Assembly: GCA_000017645.1 (NCBI GenBank)
Contig: CP000781.1
Coordinates: 3,645,501 to 3,709,500, forward strand
Length of the DNA: 64,000 nucleotides
Origin: Xanthobacter autotrophicus Py2
GTDB lineage: Bacteria > Pseudomonadota > Alphaproteobacteria > Rhizobiales > Xanthobacteraceae
Reading direction: 5' to 3'
A program made the translations under genes and the position numbers. Shown here piece by piece: positions 35,458 through 43,746 of this stretch. The notes beneath the pieces were generated by a model. It did no database searches and was not told the origin of the DNA. It saw only the letters and a program-made list of their open reading frames with translations. The first letter of the stretch is position 1, and the number at the start of each line of letters is the position of its first letter.

Positions 35458-36642
35458 ATGGACGATGACGGGGCAATATTGACGGACAGGACAGGCCTTC
35501 TCGCGCCGGGAGCAGCGCCGACGGCGCGGCCCGCCTTGGGGCGTCCCCTCGAGCTTTCCATCATCGTGCCGACATTCAACGAACGCGACAGCGTCGCGGA
35601 ACTGTCCGCAAGGCTCGATGCGGCCCTGTCAGGCATCGCCTGGGAAGTCGTGTTCGTCGATGATGATTCCCCGGACGGTACCCTTGACGTGCTGGCTGCG
35701 CTTGCGCGCAGCGACGGGCGGGTGCGCTATATCCATCGCATCGGGCGGCGTGGGCTCTCCTCGGCCGTGATCGAGGGCGTGCTGTCGACCAATGCGCCCT
35801 ATGTGGCGGTGATGGACGCCGACCTCCAGCATGACGAACACGCGCTGCCCGCGATGCTGGCGCAGCTCAGGACCGGCCTGGCCGACATCGCGGTCGGCTC
35901 ACGCTATGTGGCGGGCGGCGGAATCGAGACCTGGGACCGGGGGCGGGTAAAGGCGAGCCGGCTGGCAACCCGTGCCGCCGGCCTGCTGGCACGCGCGCAA
36001 TTGAGCGATCCGATGAGTGGATTCTTCATGGTGACGCGGCCGGCATTCATGAGCGGCGTGCGGCAGCTCTCGGGGCAGGGCTTCAAGATCCTGCTCGACC
36101 TTCTGGCTTCAACCCAGGCGCCGCTTCGGGTGGTTGAGGTGCCGTATACATTCCGGTGCCGCGCACATGGTGAGAGCAAGCTCGATTCCCTGGTGGTCTG
36201 GGAATATGGCGTGATGCTGCTCGACAAGGCGGTGGGGCATCTTCTGCCGGTCCGTTTCCTGATGTTCATCGTGGTCGGGGGGCTGGGGGTGTTCGTGCAC
36301 ATGGCGGTCCTGGCTGCCCTGCATGCGCAATTGAGCTTCCTCGCCGCTCAGGGGCTGGCGGCCGTGGTTGCCATGACGTTCAATTTCTTCGTCAACAACA
36401 CGCTCACCTACCGCGACCGGCGGCTGAAGGGGGTCTGGGCTCTCACCCGCGGTCTTTTCGCGTTCTATGCGGTCTGCGCGGTGGGGGCGGTGGCCAATGT
36501 CGGCATCGCCAACTTCCTGTTCCAGGCTGAGAACCACGCGCTTACGGCCGGCAATTGGTTCGTGTCCGGAGCCGCCGGCATCCTGGTCGGGGCGGTGTGG
36601 AACTACGCGGCAAGCTCGGTCTTCACCTGGCGCAAGGGCTGA
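35458..36642 (+). CDS. Polyprenyl-phosphate glycosyltransferase (GT2) with C-terminal GtrA domain
   Basis: Protein of about 394 aa. The N-terminal ~250 residues are a GT2 enzyme of the dolichol-phosphate mannose/glucose synthase type (LSIIVPTFNERDSV, VFVDDDSPDGT, VAVMDADLQHDE, GSRYVAGGG). The C-terminal ~130 residues are a four-helix GtrA-like flippase domain (FLMFIVVGGLGVFVHM, TFNFFVNNTLTYRDRR). Together they would make and flip a lipid-linked sugar, which the divergent GT-C-like protein could use. The start is uncertain: the ATG at 35458 has a poor ribosome-binding site, and upstream alternatives exist. Confidence 0.85.
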   Translation: MDDDGAILTDRTGLLAPGAAPTARPALGRPLELSIIVPTFNERDSVAELSARLDAALSGIAWEVVFVDDDSPDGTLDVLAALARSDGRVRYIHRIGRRGLSSAVIEGVLSTNAPYVAVMDADLQHDEHALPAMLAQLRTGLADIAVGSRYVAGGGIETWDRGRVKASRLATRAAGLLARAQLSDPMSGFFMVTRPAFMSGVRQLSGQGFKILLDLLASTQAPLRVVEVPYTFRCRAHGESKLDSLVVWEYGVMLLDKAVGHLLPVRFLMFIVVGGLGVFVHMAVLAALHAQLSFLAAQGLAAVVAMTFNFFVNNTLTYRDRRLKGVWALTRGLFAFYAVCAVGAVANVGIANFLFQAENHALTAGNWFVSGAAGILVGAVWNYAASSVFTWRKG

Positions 36643-36881
36643 TGCGATTACACGAGCGGCACGCAGTTCGCGCAGGGCAAGTCCCTCAAGCAGATCATAC
36701 GGGAGGGGCAAGTCGTGAAAAACTGCCCCTGGCCGTGACTTAATCCCGGCCGCCGTCGATGGACTGAAGGATTTCCTCCCGGCGATCCGGGACGTCATTC
36801 GCGCTGTTGGGGGGATCCCGTCCGTTCAGGGCACCCCTTGGCCGCGTCGCGCTTTTGGCAGGCGTCGGCCAGTGAGGTGGC

Positions 36882-36957
36882 TGGTGCCGCGGAGAGGATT
36901 CGAACCTCCGACCCACGCATTACGAATGCGTTGCTCTACCAGCTGAGCTACCGCGGC
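36882..36957 (-). tRNA. tRNA-Thr (anticodon CGT)
   Basis: A 76-nt cloverleaf including encoded CCA: acceptor arms GCCGCGG/CCGCGGC, D-arm AGCTCAGCTGGTAGAGC, anticodon loop TTCGTAA (CGT, reading ACG), T-loop GGTTCGAATCC. It stands alone and closes the accessory-looking stretch that begins at tRNA-Leu. Confidence 0.97.
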
Positions 36958-36967
36958 ACGGAGGCAC

Positions 36968-36996
36968 TCTTTACGGGGAGGGCGGGACGTTTTCAA
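36968..36996 (-). promoter_or_regulatory. Promoter of tRNA-Thr
   Basis: On the minus strand TTGAAA, a 17-nt spacer and TAAAGA lie 10 nt upstream of the mature tRNA 5' end; good boxes, slightly close to the tRNA. Confidence 0.55.
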
Positions 36997-37176
36997 GGCC
37001 CTCTCTGCGCGGGCCCGGCCGCCATCCCCGCAGATGAGGCCGGTGCTGGCCGCAAATGGCGTGAGCCGGCGACTGGGCGCTCTCCGTGCGTGGAGGTGTC
37101 CGCCGGAGGGCGAAGCTGTCCGGCGGACAGGTTGCGTCGCACCGGCCCGCCTGGCCGGGCCGGTGCGACGGGATCG

Positions 37177-37584
37177 TCAATAGGTCAGGACGGCGGGCAG
37201 GTCCTTGGCCTGGGCCACCCACTTCGCAACCATGCTCTCGGTGGGCAGGGCGCGCACCAGCTTCTTGTGGGCGTTCACGTCGGCCATGGCCTTGGTGAGG
37301 TTGGCGGGAACGCGGGTCTTCAGCTCCTTCACGGTGTCCACGCCGGCGGCTTCCAGAAGTTCGGAATATTCCTCGCCCACACCCTTGATGCGCATGAGGT
37401 CGGCCATGTTGGCCCATTTGAGGATGCGGCTCTCGTCGATGCCGCTCGCGCTCGCAAGTTCCTTGCGGCCCTTGGGCGACTTGGCCTTTTCGAGCAATGC
37501 GTCCGTGGTGGTGATGCCGGCGCCCTTCAGCTTTTCCGCGAACACCGCCCCGATGCCCTCGATGTCTATGATCGGATAGGACAT
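37177..37584 (-). CDS. DUF4332-type helix-hairpin-helix protein
   Basis: Cytoplasmic protein of 135 aa made of two helix-hairpin-helix-like repeats: IDIEGIGAVFAEKLKGAGI near the start and MRIKGVGEEYSELLEAAGV at about 63-82. This matches the DUF4332 family, related to nucleic-acid-binding HhH proteins such as those in ribosomal S13 or polymerases. No enzymatic motif is present; the function is not known. It is monocistronic, preceded by AAGGGGAAA as a ribosome-binding site. Confidence 0.85.
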   Translation of the reverse strand: MSYPIIDIEGIGAVFAEKLKGAGITTTDALLEKAKSPKGRKELASASGIDESRILKWANMADLMRIKGVGEEYSELLEAAGVDTVKELKTRVPANLTKAMADVNAHKKLVRALPTESMVAKWVAQAKDLPAVLTY

Positions 37585-37665
37585 GCGTTTCCCCTTATCG
37601 CGGCCGGCTTATGTGCCGGCGGATAAGATCACGCCACAACCCGCGTTCAAGTCAATCGGCGCCGG

Positions 37666-38046
37666 TCATACCACCTGCCGGAGCCCGGGAACGGCGCGCA
37701 CCAGCCGGGTCACCGGCTCGTCGCCCACCGTGGCGCGGGCATAGGCCACGACCTCGTGCACGGCGTACTGGACCTGGGCCATGGTGAGGCCGTGGGCCAT
37801 CATCCGGTCGGCCACGAGCATCAGGCGGGCCATGCCGCCGAAATGGCGCTCGGACGGCTCGGTGGCGTCCACATCAGGGGCTTCGGCGGTCAAGGCTTCG
37901 GCCCAGGGATGAACCGCGAACAGGGGCGCGAGCAGGTCGGCCGGCGCCTCCTTGCCGAGAAACTGGATGACGATGATCACCACGGCGCGCGCGGTGGCCT
38001 CGTCCAGGTCGAGGCGCGAGCGAAGATATGCGATCAGATCGTCCAT
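37666..38046 (-). CDS. Hypothetical protein (126 aa)
   Basis: Small alpha-helical cytoplasmic protein, starting MDDLIAYLRSRLDLDEATAR, with FLGKEAPADLLAPLFAVHPW and a C-terminal amphipathic helix (QVQYAVHEVVAYARATVG). There is no transmembrane segment. I do not recognise a family with confidence. It follows the DUF4332 gene in orientation but is upstream of it, and is divergent from the HerA-like ATPase gene across about 290 bp. GGAGCGCGC before the ATG is an acceptable ribosome-binding site. Confidence 0.72.
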   Translation of the reverse strand: MDDLIAYLRSRLDLDEATARAVVIIVIQFLGKEAPADLLAPLFAVHPWAEALTAEAPDVDATEPSERHFGGMARLMLVADRMMAHGLTMAQVQYAVHEVVAYARATVGDEPVTRLVRAVPGLRQVV

Positions 38047-38267
38047 GCGCGCTCCTTCGTCCGCGTCGTGCGCCGGCTTCGTGCGCCGCATCGCCCGGCA
38101 GGCGGGGCGGCACAGTGCAGGCGCAAGACGCGGCGCGCAAGGGCCGCTCGGGCCGGCCTCGGGCGAGGAGCGGGCAGGGCCGGGGCGGGCGTAGGGGCGC
38201 CGCCGGATAACGGCGCAATTTGCTTGCCCGACAGGCAGGGGCGGGCGAAAACTTCGGATTGAAGAGA

Positions 38268-38281
38268 CCGGATGCATCCGG
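38268..38281. promoter_or_regulatory. Perfect 14-bp palindrome upstream of the HerA-like gene
   Basis: CCGGATGCATCCGG lies 53 bp before the start codon, where an operator would be expected. Nothing else in the 288-bp divergent gap stands out. Confidence 0.35.
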
Positions 38282-38334
38282 CGATTCGTCGCTGTTGCAT
38301 GCGTCGATGCGAGGATCGCGCCGAGGAGCACGCA

Positions 38335-40032
38335 ATGGCACGCACCCCTTCCACCCGTCCGCCCGCCACCGGCCCGAGAACGGGCAAGGCGCCGGTGGCC
38401 GACGCCGCGCCTCCCGCATCCGTGGGACCGACCGAGCCGAAGGCCAATCCCTGGGGGCCGGCGGCGCAGGAGGAGGGCGACGGCCGCATCCTGGTGGGGC
38501 GCAGCTTCCTTGGCCGCAGCGAAGCGGCGAAAGCAGGCACCAGCGCCAAGGATGAATATCTCACCCTGCGCCTCGCCAACCGCCACGGCCTGGTGACCGG
38601 CGCCACGGGCACCGGCAAGACCGTGACGCTGCAGGTTCTGGCCGAAGGGTTTTCGCGGGCCGGGGTGCCAGTGTTCGCCGCCGACATCAAGGGCGACCTC
38701 TCCGGCGTGGCCGCCCTTGGCGAGGCCAAGGACTTCCTGGTCGAGCGGGCGCAGCAGGTGGGCATCACCTACACCCCGGACAGCTTCCCGGTGATCTTCT
38801 GGGACCTGTTCGGCGAGCAGGGCCACCCCATCCGCGCCACCGTGTCGGAGATGGGGCCGCTGCTGCTGGCGCGCCTCATGGGCCTCAACGACACCCAGGA
38901 GGGCGTGCTCAACATCGTGTTCCGCCTCGCCGACGAGCAGGGCCTGCCGATCCTGGATCTCAAGGACCTCAGGGCCATGCTGGCCGAGGTCGCCCAGACC
39001 GCCTCCACCCTCACCACCAAGTACGGCAACGTCTCGGCGCAGAGCGTCGGGGCCATCCAGCGCCAGCTTCTGGTGCTGGAGAACCAGGGGGCGGACAAGT
39101 TCTTCGGCGAGCCGGCGCTGAACATCGCCGACCTGATGCGGGTGGATCGCTCGGGCTATGGCACCATCTCGGTGCTGGCCGCGGACAAGCTGATGGGCGC
39201 ACCGCGGCTTTATGCCTGCTTCCTGCTGTGGCTTCTGTCGGAACTCTTCGAGCGCCTGCCAGAGGTGGGCGATCCGGACAAACCGAAGCTCGTCTTCTTC
39301 TTCGACGAGGCGCATCTGTTGTTCGATGAGGCGCCCAAGGCGCTGCTGGACAAGGTGGAGCAGGTGGTTCGCCTCATTCGCTCCAAGGGGGTGGGTGTCT
39401 ATTTCGTCTCCCAGAACCCGCTGGACATTCCCGAAAGCGTGCTCGCCCAGCTCGGCAACCGGGTGCAGCACGCCCTGCGCGCCTTCACTCCGCGTGACCA
39501 GAAGGCGGTGAAGGCTGCGGCCGAGACCTTCCGGCCCAATCCCGATCTCGACACCGCTCAGGTCATCATGGAACTGGGCAAGGGCGAGGCACTGGTCTCC
39601 ATGCTGGAGGGCAATGGCGTGCCCTCTATGGTGGAGCGCACGCTCATCCGCCCGCCCTGCGGCCGAATCGGCCCGTTGAGCGCCGACGAGCGCGCGGCGG
39701 TGATGGCCAGGAGCCCGGTGGGGCACATCTATGACACGCCCATCGATCGCGAATCGGCGTTCGAGATGCTGCAGAAGCGAATCGAGGAGAAGGCCGCCCC
39801 GCAGGAGGCGGCGGCCTCCGACGGCGGCGGATTTCTTGGCGGGGTGCTCGACAGCGTGCTGGGCACCGGCCAGGCCGCCGGCAGGACGCCATCCGGGACG
39901 GCGCGGAGCGGCGGCCGGCCCAGCACCCGCATGACCACCACCGAGGTGGTGGTGAACCAGGTGGCGCGAACCGTGGCCACGGGTCTCGGCCGGGCCATCC
40001 TGCGCGGCATCCTCGGCTCCATCCGACGCTGA
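38335..40032 (+). CDS. HerA-like helicase/ATPase, DUF853 (YjgR) family
   Basis: ATPase of 565 aa in the FtsK/HerA superfamily. Walker A is [12 protein letters not shown] (near residue 90), Walker B is [14 protein letters not shown], and the arginine-finger region [22 protein letters not shown] is conserved. A proline/alanine-rich 45-residue N-terminal tail and a C-terminal low-complexity tail flank the core. YjgR proteins are widespread but without an established function; DNA translocation is inferred from the fold. No NurA nuclease partner is nearby. GAGGAG precedes the ATG at 38335. Confidence 0.9.
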   Translation: MARTPSTRPPATGPRTGKAPVADAAPPASVGPTEPKANPWGPAAQEEGDGRILVGRSFLGRSEAAKAGTSAKDEYLTLRLANRHGLVTGATGTGKTVTLQVLAEGFSRAGVPVFAADIKGDLSGVAALGEAKDFLVERAQQVGITYTPDSFPVIFWDLFGEQGHPIRATVSEMGPLLLARLMGLNDTQEGVLNIVFRLADEQGLPILDLKDLRAMLAEVAQTASTLTTKYGNVSAQSVGAIQRQLLVLENQGADKFFGEPALNIADLMRVDRSGYGTISVLAADKLMGAPRLYACFLLWLLSELFERLPEVGDPDKPKLVFFFDEAHLLFDEAPKALLDKVEQVVRLIRSKGVGVYFVSQNPLDIPESVLAQLGNRVQHALRAFTPRDQKAVKAAAETFRPNPDLDTAQVIMELGKGEALVSMLEGNGVPSMVERTLIRPPCGRIGPLSADERAAVMARSPVGHIYDTPIDRESAFEMLQKRIEEKAAPQEAAASDGGGFLGGVLDSVLGTGQAAGRTPSGTARSGGRPSTRMTTTEVVVNQVARTVATGLGRAILRGILGSIRR

Positions 40033-40095
40033 CGTTCACCTAAAGGGGAACGAACGACAGTTTGTACTGATCTTGGAGCCCGAAAACGTATTCTG

Positions 40096-40124
40096 TTGCG
40101 TTGGCGCGGGCGGGGCGGTATAAT
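40096..40124 (+). promoter_or_regulatory. Sigma70-type promoter of the receiver-like gene
   Basis: TTGCGT, 17-nt spacer, TATAAT (perfect -10). It predicts a 5' leader of about 110 nt before the chosen start at 40239 and argues against a start near 40101. Confidence 0.65.
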
Positions 40125-40238
40125 TGCGGTATTCCAGTGGGATTGCGGGGTCTCACTGGGGAGCTGCTCAACGCGCGCGCCAGAGCCCTGTCCTTCCAGG
40201 CGGATCGCTCACAGGCGCGCCCCGACTTGGAGCGCCTC

Positions 40239-40673
40239 ATGAAGGTGTTGCCGATCGCCCGCATTCTTCTGGTTGATTCCCATATGGAACGTCGCCTTGC
40301 GACCAAAGCTGCCCTGACCGCGCTCGGCGTCGGTTCAGTGCGCGAGGTCGCTGCGCTCGACGAAGTGACTGATCCCGCCGTTCTGGGATCGGCCGATGTG
40401 CTCGTCGTTCAGGTGGATGATCCGGAGGATGCCCCTGCCAATCCGTTCCGCTTCGGTGCCGGCATTCCTGCCGTGCTGATCGCGGAAGTCCCGGCCCAGC
40501 TTCTCGTGCGGGCCGCAAGCCGTGCTGGCTATGACGCCGCGCTCGGCGCGCCGCTCGCTCCGCGGCTGCTCTACCGACGCATCGGATCGGTGATGCAGCG
40601 CGCGCGCCGGCTGGCGCGTCCGGCTTCGTCCCCCGTCGTGCAGCCGACAGCGGATCTCGTCAGCGCTAGCTGA
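40239..40673 (+). CDS. Degenerate receiver-domain (CheY-like) protein
   Basis: Single-domain protein of 144 aa that follows the CheY fold: ARILLVDSHMERRLA (beta1), ADVLVVQVDDPED (beta3), IPAVLIAEVP (beta4), AGYDAALGAPLAPRLLYRRI (beta5). Key residues are changed: only one Asp of the acidic pair remains (VDS), the phospho-accepting Asp after beta3 is Gln (VVQ), and the conserved Lys after beta5 is Ala. It is therefore probably a pseudo-receiver that cannot be phosphorylated and acts by binding. No kinase gene is adjacent. The start was chosen as the ATG where the domain begins. Confidence 0.75.
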   Translation: MKVLPIARILLVDSHMERRLATKAALTALGVGSVREVAALDEVTDPAVLGSADVLVVQVDDPEDAPANPFRFGAGIPAVLIAEVPAQLLVRAASRAGYDAALGAPLAPRLLYRRIGSVMQRARRLARPASSPVVQPTADLVSAS

Positions 40674-40985
40674 TCGTCGTCCGGCTGATTTGTCTCCGAC
40701 AGCGGTGTTCTGCCGGAGAAGGAAACGCCTGGCTTGCCGGACGAAGTCCGGCGGGTCGCCGCGCATGGTGCGTCGCGCCCGACTTAAGTGGGGTGCGTCG
40801 CGCGGGGCACGTATTTTGGCGCCCGTTTTGCGGCGCCTCTTAGTTCCTCCTGTCGTGTCTTCTCCGCCGTGGCGTCTTGTCGTCACGGCGCGTTCTGCGT
40901 CATGGCTGCTTGCCAGATGCGCGTGGGAAAGCCAGCATCCGTCGCGATTGTGGGCCGGGCATGGCCCGCGCGACGGAGACCCCAT

Positions 40986-42392
40986 ATGGCGGGACGCACT
41001 GAAACACGCGAGGCAACGCGCCTTGATGCAACGCTCAAGGCAGTGGACGACGGGCTCGATGCCGCGCTCTCGCGGCTGTTCGATTTCCTGAAGATCGCCT
41101 CCATCTCCACCGATCCCGCCCACAAGGCGGCCTGCACCCAGGCTGCGGAATGGGCGGCGGGAGAGTTGCGCGCGCTCGGCTTCGCCGCCACGGTCCACCC
41201 GACTCCGGGCCATCCGGTGGTGGTCGCCCGCACCGACACAGGTGCCCCTCGGCGCGTGTTGTTCTACGGCCATTACGACGTGCAGCCGGTGGACCCCCTC
41301 GACCTGTGGGAGACCCCGCCGTTCGAGCCGCGCCTCGGCGAGACGCCGGACGGCCGCAAGACCATCGTCGCCCGCGGCGCCTGCGACGACAAGGGACAGG
41401 TGCTGACCTTCCTTGAGGCTCTGCGCGCCTTCAAGTCGGTCGGGGCGGGGGCTCCGGTGGATGTCACCGTGCTGCTGGAGGGCGAGGAGGAGTGCGGCTC
41501 GCCCAACCTACCGGCCTTCCTCGCCGCCCATGCGTCCGAGCTTTCCGCCGACCTCGCCCTGGTCTGCGACACCGGCATGTGGGACCCGAAGACCCCCTCC
41601 ATCACCACGGCACTGCGCGGCATCCTTCACACCGAGCTGACCATCGTGGGCGCCGACCGGGACCTGCATTCCGGCCTGTTCGGCGGGGCGGCGCGCAACC
41701 CCATCCATGTGCTGGCAAGCCTCATCGCCGAGGCCCACGATGCCTCGGGCCGGGTCACGCTGCCGGGCTTCTACGACGACGTGCGCGAGATGCCCGCCGA
41801 GGTGCGCCAGCGCTGGGAAAGCCTCGGCCTCACCGCGGAGGCCTTCCTCAATCCGGTGGGCCTTGGGGTTGCGGCGGGCGAGAGCGACCGGCTCGTCATC
41901 GAGCAGATCCAGTCGCGGCCCACCTTCGAGGTCAACGGCATGTTCGGCGGCTATACCGGCGCTGGCACCAAGACCATCATTCCCGCGCGGGCCACCGCCA
42001 AGATCTCGTTCCGACTGGTGGCGGACCAGGACCCGGCGAAGATCCGCGCCGGCTTCGAGGCCTTCGCCGCCGCCCGCGTGCCGGCGGATTGCGAGGCTGT
42101 CTTCTCCTGGGGCGAGGGGGCGCGCGCCTTCCTGGTGCCGCCGGAGAGTCCGGACCTCTCCCGCGCCGCCGGGGCGCTGGAGGCGGAATGGGGCATCGCC
42201 CCGGTCACCGTCGGCTCGGGCGGGTCCATTCCCGTGGTGGGCCAGTTCAAGAACGTGCTAGGGGTCGATACCCTGCTTATCGGCTTCGGGCTCGATGACG
42301 ACCGGGTCCACTCGCCCAACGAGAAGTACGACCTCAGCTCGTTCCACAAGGGCACCCGCAGCTGGGTGCGCATCCTCGAAGCCCTCGCCTGA
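40986..42392 (+). CDS. M20 family dipeptidase
   Basis: Zinc dipeptidase of 468 aa of the carnosinase/PepV-like subgroup (M20 dipeptidase). Motifs: FYGHYDVQPVDP (His and Asp ligands), ARGACDDKGQVLTF (bridging Asp), LLEGEEECGSPNL (catalytic Glu pair), ALVCDTGMW and the C-terminal His region DDRVHSPNEKYDL. A dimerisation lid domain is inserted from about 230. The ATG at 40986 was chosen; reading further upstream enters low-complexity sequence. It is probably a cytoplasmic broad-specificity dipeptidase. Confidence 0.92.
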   Translation: MAGRTETREATRLDATLKAVDDGLDAALSRLFDFLKIASISTDPAHKAACTQAAEWAAGELRALGFAATVHPTPGHPVVVARTDTGAPRRVLFYGHYDVQPVDPLDLWETPPFEPRLGETPDGRKTIVARGACDDKGQVLTFLEALRAFKSVGAGAPVDVTVLLEGEEECGSPNLPAFLAAHASELSADLALVCDTGMWDPKTPSITTALRGILHTELTIVGADRDLHSGLFGGAARNPIHVLASLIAEAHDASGRVTLPGFYDDVREMPAEVRQRWESLGLTAEAFLNPVGLGVAAGESDRLVIEQIQSRPTFEVNGMFGGYTGAGTKTIIPARATAKISFRLVADQDPAKIRAGFEAFAAARVPADCEAVFSWGEGARAFLVPPESPDLSRAAGALEAEWGIAPVTVGSGGSIPVVGQFKNVLGVDTLLIGFGLDDDRVHSPNEKYDLSSFHKGTRSWVRILEALA

Positions 42393-42542
42393 GGGCGGAC
42401 ACAGGCGCGCGCCCTCTCGCCCCTTACGTTGCGCGCCCACTTTTGTGCGGCGCGCAATCGTGCGAGGAAGGCCGGGCCAGGTCGGTTGAACGCCGCCCCA
42501 GTATGCGCCAGACGTAGCCTCCAGACGCCCCGAGGACGCCCT

Positions 42543-43538
42543 ATGGAACGCCCCGCGCTCAAGATGGATGCCGAAGGACTGCTTTCGGCGTGGCGATTCG
42601 ACGGGAGGGGCGGCGCCACTCGATTGCCGCTTGACCGGGCGCTGGTGGAGCCGGCGCCGGACGGCGGCTTCATCTGGCTGCATTTCCGCTATCTGCCGCG
42701 CGCGCCGCAGACCTGGCTGCGGCAGCACAGCAGCCTCGATCCCTCGGTGGTCGACTCCATCGCCGAGGATGATTGCCGGCCGCGCTGCGCCATGTTCGCC
42801 GAAGGGGCGCTGCTCTCCCTGCGCGGCATCAACCTGCAGCGCAATGCCCTGCCCGAGGAACTCATCACCGTGCACCTGTGGGTGGATGCGCGGCGCGTGC
42901 TCTCGGTGCAGCACGATTTCCTCTCCGCCATCGCCGATTTCGAGGATGCGCTCGCCCGTGGCCGCTGCCCCCGCAGCCAGGGCGAGTTCGTGGCCGACCT
43001 GTCCACGCGCCTCGTGGAGCGGGTGGACGCGGTGGTGGACAAGCTCATCGACGAGGCGGATGAACTGGAGGACACGGTGCTCGCCACCCTCGCCTCCGAG
43101 ATGCTGCCGAAGATTGCTATCCTGCGCCGTGTCGCCGTCAAGCTGCGCCGCCACATCGCCCCCCAGCGCGAGGCGCTCAACCATTTTGCCCTCGAGGACG
43201 ATCCCTGGATGGGGCCGAAGGACAGGAACCGCCTGCGCGACGCCGCCGACCGGGTGGCGCGATTCGCCGAAGAGCTGGACAGCGTGCGCGAGCGCGCCGG
43301 CATCATCCGCGAGCAGATGGTGGACACCCGGGCCGAGCAGATGAACAAGTCCATGCTCGTGCTGGCCGTGGTGACGGTGGTGTTCGCCCCCATGACGCTC
43401 ATTTCCGGCATGTTCGGCATGAATGTGGGCGGCATTCCCGGCAATACCGATCCCGAGGCGTTCTGGGCGCTGGCCGTCGCCATGCTGGTGCTGGGCTTCG
43501 TGCTGCTGTGGCTGTTCCGCAAGCTGAAGTGGATCTGA
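42543..43538 (+). CDS. CorA family divalent-cation transporter (ZntB-like)
   Basis: Membrane transporter of 331 aa with a long cytoplasmic N-terminal funnel (WLRQHSSLDPSVVDSI, a helical region LVERVDAVVDKLIDEADELED) and two C-terminal transmembrane helices. The pore signature FGMNVGG follows TM1 (LVLAVVTVVFAPMTLISGM), i.e. the GMN motif. The N-terminal half resembles ZntB (zinc) more than CorA (magnesium), but selectivity cannot be decided from sequence. It acts as a homopentamer. The ATG at 42543 was chosen for family length. Confidence 0.9.
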   Translation: MERPALKMDAEGLLSAWRFDGRGGATRLPLDRALVEPAPDGGFIWLHFRYLPRAPQTWLRQHSSLDPSVVDSIAEDDCRPRCAMFAEGALLSLRGINLQRNALPEELITVHLWVDARRVLSVQHDFLSAIADFEDALARGRCPRSQGEFVADLSTRLVERVDAVVDKLIDEADELEDTVLATLASEMLPKIAILRRVAVKLRRHIAPQREALNHFALEDDPWMGPKDRNRLRDAADRVARFAEELDSVRERAGIIREQMVDTRAEQMNKSMLVLAVVTVVFAPMTLISGMFGMNVGGIPGNTDPEAFWALAVAMLVLGFVLLWLFRKLKWI

Positions 43539-43746
43539 GGCCAGCGGGCTGGCGAGGGCGACTCACCCGCCCTTGGTGAAGTCCTGCGGTAGCTGAGCGA
43601 AGCCTTCCCGGCGCCGGTCACAGACCGTGACTGAGCGCATCGGTGCGGATGTCCGAACGTAACGGAAGTGTCGTCGGCCTGTCGCGGGGCCGTCAACGCT
43701 TGCGCGGCAGGTGGAGGGCGCATCGGACCCTTGGGAGGTTTTCCCC

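Noticed and set aside
37666..39726. A single 686-residue minus-strand protein
   Set aside because: Only the last 126 residues have coding character; the rest is antisense to the HerA-like ATPase and to the intergenic region. I annotated only the short gene.
40101..40238. N-terminal extension of the receiver-like protein
   Set aside because: It would start on top of a near-consensus promoter -10/-35 pair and adds no recognisable domain; the leader is better read as untranslated.
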